Shown: piece by piece, positions 57,250-64,000 of the stretch
Position numbering within the stretch: position 1 is the first letter of the stretch
Layout of the letters: each line of letters begins with the position of its first letter
Source of the DNA: Earliella scabrosa
Taxonomy: Eukaryota > Basidiomycota > Agaricomycetes > Polyporales > Polyporaceae
Reading direction: 5' to 3'
Length of the DNA: 64,000 nucleotides
Assembly (NCBI GenBank): GCA_022605405.1
Contig: JABYQQ010000005.1
Location: 1,612,001 to 1,676,000 of the forward strand
Position numbers and translations under genes: made by a program
The notes under the pieces: model-generated
Seen by the model: the letters and a program-made list of their open reading frames with translations, nothing else
Told to the model about the DNA's origin: nothing
Database searches by the model: none

Positions 57250-59293
57250 ATGAGCAAACTCAACGCCAACGCATTTTCCTTCGTCCCCGGCCAGGCTTTC
57301 CGCGTCCCGCCTCAGCAGCCTGCACAACCTCCGCCCCCTCCGGTAGAACGCCCCCCACAGACAGAGGCCCCTGCTCCTCCGCCCACCATCTCTCTCAACA
57401 TTGGCGGTTCCAAGCCTGCGCCTGCCCCGGCACCATCACAACCTGCCACCATCTCTCTGAACATCGGAGGTTCCAAGCCTGCTCCTGCTCCTGCTCCCGC
57501 CCCCAGTGCCCCAGCACCAGCTAAGCCTGCTAAAGCTGATGGTGCATCACATCCTCCCAAGCCCGCTGCACCATCGCCCGCTCCCCCCGCCCCTTCTACC
57601 ACCGCCTCTTCCAACTCCAAGTCCTTCACTCTCGAGCGCGCTAAGACAGACACCGCCTCAGTCGCTCAAGATGTCCACAACGCAGCAGATGAAGAGGTTC
57701 TCAAAGACTTGTTTGGAAGCGGTACGTTGCATGCCCTCGTCTGTCACGAAATCCGTTTGACCCCGATCGCGTGCCGATTAGTGAAGCAACACCTGAACAT
57801 CGTATTCATCGGTCATGTCGATGCCGGCAAGAGTACCATGGGCGGCAACTTGCTCTATCTAACCGGGATGGTCGATAAGCGAACCATGGAGAAGTACGAG
57901 CGCGAGGCCAAGGAAGCCGGCCGAGACTCGTGGTACCTCTCATGGGCACTCGATTCCACCCCGCAAGAGCGCTCCAAAGGCAAGACCGTCGAGGTCGGAC
58001 GTGCGTACTTTGAGACAGATTCGCGTCGTTATACGATCCTCGATGCCCCTGGACACAAGACGTACGTGCCCTCTATGATCTCCGGCGCCGCACAGGCGGA
58101 TGTCGCGGTGCTCGTCATCTCAGCCCGGAAGGGCGAGTTCGAGACGGGGTTCGAAAAGGGCGGACAGACACGCGAGCACATCATGCTGGTGAAGACGGCG
58201 GGCGTGCAGAAAATTATCGTTGTGATCAACAAGATGGACGAGCCCACTGTAGAATGGCAGAAGTCTCGGTTCGACGAGATCAAGGACAAGCTCACGCCTT
58301 TCATCAAGGCGGCCGGCTTCAACGTCAAGACTGATGTCACATTCCTGCCCGTCTCTGCATACACTGGCGCGAACCTCAAGGATAGGGTGAGCAAGGATGT
58401 CTGCTCCTGGTGGGAGTGAGTACATCGATCACACCCTCCACAGGCCGGTTCACTGACTGATGCACGCTTACAGTGGGCCCTCGCTTCTTGAGCACCTCGA
58501 TAAAATGCCGATGGTGGATCGCAAGATCAACGCGCCGCTCATGATGCCCGTGTCGGAGAAATACAAGGACATGGGCACCATCGTCGTCGGCAAGATTGAG
58601 TCCGGCCACATGCGCAAGGGCGACACACTCCTGCTAATGCCGAACAAGAACCTGGTTGAGGTCGCGGCGATCTACAACGAGATGGAGGACGAGGTGCAGT
58701 CTGCGTTCTGTGGCGACAACGTCCGGATCCGTCTACGCGGTGTGGACGATGAGGAGATCAGCCCAGGGTTCGTGCTCACGAGCCCGTCGACCCCGATCCA
58801 TGCTGTACGTCAATTCGAGGCGCAGCTCGCCATCCTCGACCACAAGAACATCATCTGCGCGGGCTACACGGCGGTCATGCACTGTCATACAATCTCGGAG
58901 GAGGTCACTCTCGCCGTACGCACATGCACCTCTCGTTCGATGAGGTACCAGAAGCTGACATATAACCCACATAGGCACTCCTCCACTACTTCGACAAGGC
59001 GACCGGGCGCAAGTCGAAGCGTCCGCCTCAGTTTGCAAAGAGGGGGCAGAAAATTGTCGCGCTCGTCGAGACCACCCAGCCCGTCTGTGTGGAGCGCTTC
59101 GCCGACTACCCACAGCTCGGTCGGTTCACGCTCCGAGACGAGGGGAAAACCGTCGCTATTGGCAAAGTACGTGCAATCCATCCCTCATCTTTGGGTGTTC
59201 GCTCACTCGTTGTGCGCACAGATCACGAAGATCATTGAGGGCGACATGGACGAGGCCGCCGAGGGCGTTGCGAACATGTCGGTCGCCGCCTAA
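57250..59293 (+). CDS. SUP35: Eukaryotic release factor 3 (eRF3/Sup35), GTPase
   Basis: Works with eRF1 at stop codons. The N-terminus starts MSKLNANAFSFVPGQAFRVP and is Pro/Ala-rich, with two copies of a motif TISLNIGGSKPAPAPA, then ADEEVLKDLFGS. The GTPase core: VFIGHVDAGKST (G1), TILDAPGHKTYV (G3), GGQTREHIMLV, VVINKMDEP (G4). It continues IVVGKIESGHMRKGDTLLLM and AIYNEMEDEVQSAFCGDNVR, and ends ALVETTQPVCVERFADYPQL, GRFTLRDEGKTVAIGKITKI, IEGDMDEAAEGVANMSVAA. Four introns. The G2 and NKMDE signatures and the C-terminal domain separate it from Hbs1 and EF-1alpha. It lacks the Gln/Asn-rich oligopeptide repeats of budding-yeast Sup35. Confidence 0.93.
57385..57505 (+). repeat. Two tandem coding repeats in the eRF3 N-terminus
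   Basis: Copies start at 57385 and 57448, each encoding TISLNIGGSKPAPAPA, with mainly third-position differences. The pair is separated by a few Ser/Gln/Pro codons. This looks like an old in-frame duplication. Confidence 0.7.
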
Positions 59294-59683
59294 GGTTGAG
59301 AAGATGTGTACTACATGCTGTAGGAGAAGTCGACCGCACCCCCCACTGTAACGATAACTGTAACGCCCCGCCTGCTAACGCCCAAACGTCGATGTAGCAT
59401 GTCACTATGACCGAAGAATGTATCTACCCTCCAGCGGATGTACGCCACCATTGATGACGAGTAGAATACATGCATTCCGAGAGTGCGTGGTACCTGCATG
59501 TGCATCCGGAGGTCGCCACGAGCATACGGTGGGTGTTCTCTATTTGTACATACGGTCATTCGCGTACTGGTACATGCTAGGGATACTTGCTACTTGGAGC
59601 CATAGATTCGGGCTTAAGGAAGAACAACAACATTGGCAATGTGCACGATCATAATTGGTGTAGATGAAGCAAATCGGTGACGA
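59294..59683. other. Intergenic between convergent eRF3 and RBR genes
   Basis: 390 bp joining two 3' ends; AT-richer, consistent with 3' UTRs. No gene supported. Confidence 0.45.
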
Positions 59684-61896
59684 TCAGAACAGGGTGCATC
59701 TCCGGTAGTGCCGCGAGACGGCGGATTGTATCTCTCGTCGGAGGACGGATTGCACGATAAGTTCACCGCAAACGTAGCAAAAGTGTCTGTCGGGGATGGA
59801 CGATCAGCATCTGGCGAGTCTCGCAGGATGAACAAGCTCTTACGCGTTGCAACCGGGCGACATGCACTTCAAGGAGCAATCCAGTCAGATCCGAGGACAG
59901 GTCGAATCTCGACACAGTCAGGATTTGGGACTCACGGTCATATGGTTGCACCCGTCGATCTTCTCTGCGGGGGTTTGACATCCTAAAGGGCACATTGTGA
60001 GGAAATGATGGGTTCTCTCGCGCGGAGACATCCTACCTGGACAATGCTTCCATCCGCGCGCCTTCATGAGGTGGTTGAGCTCCGAGGAGCCGTCGCACGA
60101 ATGCTGTGGGCCGCCGATATCGATTGCCTGCGAGCACGTCTTGCACCACGCGTAGCCGCATCCAGGGAGGGGGCAGACAATGTCCCGCGCTTCTTGGTAC
60201 TCCGCTTTGTCGACGAAGATGGTTTGAGTGCATCTGGCGGGGGGGTTGGTCAACGTCAGGAGTAGATCACACCCGACCCACACTCACTTGCGACAGTGTA
60301 TGATGGTTGAGAAGCGCGCGAGCTGCATCTCGCTGAAGACCTCGTACTGCTTGTCGGTCAGACCCAGTTGCTGTATCATCACATCGTCGATCTCTGGATG
60401 ACTGCCATGAGCGCGAGACATTAAGCATTCGATGGAAGAACAGCACGTGCCAGAGGGATCAGACTGGCGCGCTTTGTCCGCCGTGCAGGTGGGACACAAG
60501 ATGGGGTACCTATGTTCTTGGATCTTCGAGACCGCCCAGCCCTGCAAGCAAGGCCGGCAGTACACATGATCGCAGGGCATGACCCGAGCGACGAAGTCCT
60601 CCTGGCAACGCTCCAAGCACACCCCGCAGTCGAAGAACGTGGGCTGGGTTACTTGCAAGTACTTGTACTGGCGTTCGAGTTGCCGGTTCTCCTCGTCGAA
60701 GTCTCTCTGCAACTGAGCAGCTAAGGGATCCACGCCATGTCTGTCGACCGGGGATTGCTGTGAATGACGCGTGACGAGAGTGCCGATCGGACTCTGGGCA
60801 ATCTGAGCGTAAGTCGATGGCCCTGCGAGACGCGGCGTGTGGTGTCCGTTAGTACTAGTCCCGTTCGTCTGTCGGCGCCACTCGCGTTTCCGTTTCAACC
60901 TTTCGAGCTCGTCGTCCAATTCTAGGAGCTTGTCTTCCAGGTCTGACACCTCTTCATTGAGGCGCTTGTTATCCTCTTCGAGGTTCTGATTCTTCGACTC
61001 TAGCTCCCGCACATGTGCCTGCAACCTCAATACCTGGAGACTGGCATCGAGCGCAGCGTCCGCCCATTGGTGTCTAGTGCGGATCGCACCGTTTGCTACA
61101 AAGACTTCTCCCGACGCATGTGCCAGGAGCTGCGCTTGCCACTGGATGGTACTGTCGGCGAGGAGGTGTTCGTCATACCGTAGGAGATTGGTCAGGTATT
61201 CGGCCGTAGCCTCGATAGAGTTCTTGAAAATGAACGCGGCGCCGTGCGGGTGCTTCTCTGGACGAGGGTGAGAGTCGAAGATGACATAGAGGTCGGCCGG
61301 CGCGTCGGCGATGTAGAAACATGCGATGATTTCCGGAGGGCGGGTGATGATTGCGCAGGACGAAGCCGAGTGCCTTTGTGAGCACTGAGTGGAAGTCCTG
61401 CGTTGACGAACGTCAGATTGTTCACGTCCAGATGTATTGTCAGAGGAATCGCGTACGAGATCAGCTTCTTGAAGAAGTCAAAGGTTGGCTGGCCGTAGGC
61501 TGTATGGACCGACTTCAAGGACTTCTCGAAGATGGGCGCCTTGTGTATCTCATCCACAGCGAGGTGAGCAGAGCTTGACCAGTTCAGGCAAGGGGATAGG
61601 ACATCCTTAGAAAATATACAGTAAGACCAAGGTCCAGTAGTGATGTAGGCTCGAGGTTGAACGTTTACCTCGAGGAGCTGGCGTTTCATGAGCTCTTGCA
61701 CAAGCTGTTCATACCCCAGACCGGTCGCATGAAGACCCAAAACTATTCTTGCACAGTTCAGGGCGGCGATTCCGCAAGCCGATACGCCTCCGCCTGCCTG
61801 ACTGTACTGGCTGCGACCAGGATGAGTGACGATGTATTCGTCGGCCTCCCCGGAGATAACTTTTGGCACATCTTCAAGACATCCAAATTCGGGCAT
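59684..61896 (-). CDS. RBR-type E3 ubiquitin ligase with N-terminal cysteine-peptidase-like region
   Basis: The C-terminal half is a RING1-IBR-RING2 ligase: FDCGVCLERCQEDFVARVMP CDHVYCRPCLQGW (RING1), CPLPGCGYAWCKTCSQ (IBR), then CPGCQTPAEKIDGCNHMTC (RING2, last Cys the catalytic thioester Cys) and CNAHFCYVCGE. A coiled coil (about ELESKNQNLEEDNKRLNEEV) precedes it. The N-terminal half starts MPEFGCLEDVPKV and has YSQAGGGVSACGIAALN (Gln33, Cys41), ACFYIADAPADLYVIFDSHP and RPEKHPHGAAFIFK. The spacing of Gln, Cys and D-S-H resembles papain-fold deubiquitinases of peptidase family C76. Introns at 61606-61668, 61385-61425 (41 nt, needed to keep the frame) and four in the ligase half; one exon, 59844-59866, is only 23 nt. 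The gene could start further upstream; the ATG at 61896 is the first in phase with the conserved part. Confidence 0.85.
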
Positions 61897-62315
61897 GTGG
61901 CTTCACAGACAGAGAGTACACCTGAGCCCTGGGTGAGTGCCCGAGAGCCGACGAAGACGCACTCGAGGCTAGCGAGTCGAGTGGGAAGGTTGCAATGGAA
62001 GTCAATATTGACCTGACCTGCTCGTGAAGTATGCCGGGCCTTGTGTTACGCGCCCGGTGTGTCCTCGTATCCAACAGAATGTATACCTCGTCACCGCTAG
62101 TAGGAACACCAAATATTCATATCAAGCAGCCTGAGGCTGTAGTGGGTACGTTCTGGGTACGTTGTGGGAGGAGAAGCAGAGGGTACAATGGTAGGCGCCG
62201 GCGCGTCCGCGTCGCGTGTCGACCTGTGTCGACGCGCTTCTCTTACGATTTACTGTTTACCCTGGGTTTACCGCAGCACGTTCCTTTCCCTCTGGTAGAC
62301 TTGTGACCTCCGGAC
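61897..62315. other. Divergent intergenic region, RBR gene / damaged gene
   Basis: 419 bp with the RBR promoter and the upstream region of the damaged gene at 62316. No TATA box placed with confidence; no gene. Confidence 0.4.
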
Positions 62316-64000
62316 ATGGACGAGACCACGCCCAGCTGGTCCTCAATACATTCTTATCTTGCTCAGCTGAACTCTCTCTGTGTGCTGCGGTACGAAGCTC
62401 AACGACGGGCGTCGTCCACGTCCCATACAAGAAGACCTTGACGTTGATCCAGCAAGGATCCACAGCCCGTGAAGGATTCCCCGGTCTCGCGAGAACGATG
62501 ACAAGCTTTGACAAACCTCAGATTGCGAACAATGTCTCTGCAAGCTCTGGACCGGAAGGTGCGTGGTTTGAGCATCGCCGTCCGTAACAATTCATGACGG
62601 TGGCCCGTTCGATCGGCAGAGGGTGTTTCCAGAGAGAAACAGGATCATTCTCGCGGTGATCCCGGAGAAGTGGTGTGTCTTCATACTGTGGTATCTCGAC
62701 GAAGCACTGGATGATGGAAACTAGGGAGGATTGAAGGTCACCGACACGACACAGGAGCACGATCCCAGAGTGCTGGAGACAGACCTCGCGAATGTCATCC
62801 CAGGTTTCTTTCGCGTCCTAGATCTCATACAAGATCAGAGCAGCGGTGGTCTAGGTAAATCGTATAACAAGTAGCAGCTTTGAACCTTCTCTCTCACAGT
62901 CTGCTAGTCGATAAGATCATCATTGAACAAGAAGCTCTGGGCCGCCTGATCAATAACTTGCAATCCAACGCATACACCTCGATCACGAAGGTCGACTTCG
63001 CAGCGCTCGACAAGGTACAAATACGACCCATTGGCCTCTACGGAAGCAAGTCCGCCATAGTCGACTTTCTTCGAAGGAAAGGCGTAGTGGACAACACGAT
63101 GTGAGGGCTTTTCAAATCACTTGACCCGCGCAGGCAGCTCCAACAATCTGTGCCGTCAGCTCTACAGCCATGCTTCAGCCCACAGACGTCTCTCTGACTA
63201 CGACACGACCATCGCTGAGGTCAGGGATGTATATTGTGCGGCACGGCAGCGACCATCAGATATATGCCATCTACTGGCCTGAGGACGGTACCTGGGATGA
63301 CGACTGCTCCCAATCTGTTCATCGGAACAGGGTCACCTTCATGAGGTGCGTCTCGTCTTGCCTAACCAATGTCGTCTTGCACTTATCTCGACACACCGTA
63401 GATACCTGACGAAAATATCGGATCAAGTGGTTTGCTTGATGTCAGACGAGCATGCTAGTAGTATCATCTGGAAAGGCAACGATGCAGATGAATCTGACGT
63501 AGGGTTTGACGATGAAGACACTGACCGGATGTTTGACTTTGAGGTCACCAAAACGAACGAGCAGGAAGAGAATGTCAAGTCAAGAGCTGGTTTCGAGGTA
63601 GGTTAACAACATTGTATCTGTGCCGTCCACAATACCTTTCCTCTATCACAGATCTCCATTCCCCCTCTTGTTGCCACTGCAGCTCCTCGACATGTGGATA
63701 TCTTGCCGCCAGTCCTTACTAGGGGTGAGAGGCATCAAGGCTTGATAACGGCAATGTACACACCTGCAAAGCGAATGCAACGGCGAGAGACTATGAACCG
63801 TGAGGGCCCTTACTTGGAGGAACTCTTGTGAGTGACTACTACCACTAACTGTTGCTTCCCGAGATGTTGACTCAATTATCAGGCAGCGACCATCTATCCG
63901 GCTTCATGACTCCGTATCCTCCGAGGCGCTCGAAATTCTCCTTAACTTGGGTCTCCGACATGCGGCACCTGATGCAGCTGACTATTATAAGAAGACGATA
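62316..64000 (+). pseudogene. Damaged copy of a conserved agaricomycete gene of unknown function, 3' partial
   Basis: Recognisable blocks appear in order on the plus strand: MDETTPSWSSIHSYLAQLNS; HVPYKKTLTLIQQGST ... FPGLARTMTSFDKPQ; NVSASSGPEGAWFEHRR; FPERNRIILAVIPEKWCVFI and LWYLDEAL; SLLVDKIIIEQEALGRL; IRPIGLYGSKSAIVDFLRRK; RSGMYIVRHG; IYWPEDGTWDDDCSQS; YLTKISDQVVCLMSDEHA; DRMFDFEVTKTNEQE. The 5' half cannot be spliced into one frame. The first two blocks differ in frame with no room for an intron (62390-62420). The HRR-to-FPERN junction (about 62578-62621) has no phase-matching splice pair. TAG stands in frame at 62722-62724, and the frame changes again near 62860. The 3' half splices cleanly and runs off the window. 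It is either a pseudogene or a gene with sequencing errors. From memory this resembles an uncharacterised basidiomycete family; no function is claimed. Confidence 0.6.

Noticed and set aside
57250..59293. GTPase as Hbs1 or translation elongation factor 1-alpha
   Set aside because: The ADEEVLKDLFG lead-in, the NKMDEPTV region and the C-terminal GKITKIIE end fit eRF3 better than Hbs1 or EF-1alpha.
61173..61385. Frameshift in the RBR gene read as ALGFVLRNHHPP
   Set aside because: That frame is not needed: a 41-nt intron at 61385-61425 links the conserved blocks in frame. Kept only as an alternative in the findings.
1..64000. Transposons, LTRs, CRISPR arrays, operons and phage-like genes
   Set aside because: No reverse transcriptase, transposase, integrase, terminal repeats, spacer arrays or polycistronic arrangement was recognised.

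Overview
The window looks like chromosomal DNA from a filamentous basidiomycete, most likely a wood-decaying agaricomycete of the polypore type. This is inferred from intron-dense genes with short introns (mostly about 45-65 nt, GT..AG), GC-rich coding sequence, head-to-head and tail-to-tail packing, an AA9 lytic polysaccharide monooxygenase, and fungal housekeeping genes such as NEM1, SLA1, SNF7, GRR1 and SUA5. No complete transposon, rRNA, CRISPR array or prokaryote-like operon was seen. Coordinates are CDS spans (start codon to stop codon, introns included); introns were placed by reading splice sites and frames by hand.

Layout. 1-1836: 3' part of an MFS anion:cation symporter gene, then a tRNA-Cys(GCA). 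2.8-10 kb: NEM1-like phosphatase, SNF7 (ESCRT-III), a LAG1-type ceramide synthase and a U1A-like two-RRM protein. 10.1-13.1 kb: a tandem pair of DJ-1/Hsp31-like genes with a short relic of a third copy between them. 14.6-22.8 kb: MOB1, a BTB-domain protein, the DEAD-box helicase DBP8 and a MATA-HMG-box transcription factor. 23.8-28.1 kb: SUA5, the spliceosomal pair U1-C and LSm3 sharing one short divergent promoter, and a conserved protein of unknown function. 28.2-35.5 kb: GRR1-like F-box/LRR protein, the NatA catalytic subunit (NAA10/ARD1), an alpha/beta hydrolase with a very acidic tail, and a CCDC97-like protein. 35.8-41.4 kb: two tandem aldo-keto reductases followed by a secreted AA9 monooxygenase, all on the plus strand and all with TATA boxes. 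42.1-59.3 kb: a divergent 14-3-3 protein, deoxyhypusine synthase, a large Sec7-domain Arf-GEF, SLA1 and eRF3. 59.7-64 kb: an RBR-type E3 ubiquitin ligase with a cysteine-peptidase-like N-terminal region, and a damaged gene running off the right edge.

Functional themes. Most genes are core functions: membrane traffic (SNF7, Sec7 GEF, SLA1), lipid metabolism (NEM1, LAG1), splicing (U1A, U1-C, LSm3, possibly CCDC97), translation (SUA5, eRF3, deoxyhypusine synthase, NAA10) and ubiquitin control (GRR1, RBR). Between them lie accessory, apparently inducible blocks (DJ-1 pair, AKR pair, LPMO) with clear TATA boxes. These fit carbonyl detoxification and wood-polymer oxidation, though that link is inference.

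The most unusual item is the RBR ligase at 59684-61896. Its first half carries a Gln/Cys ... Asp-Ser-His arrangement like papain-fold deubiquitinases of the tegument-protease type (peptidase family C76), so one polypeptide may both attach and remove ubiquitin.
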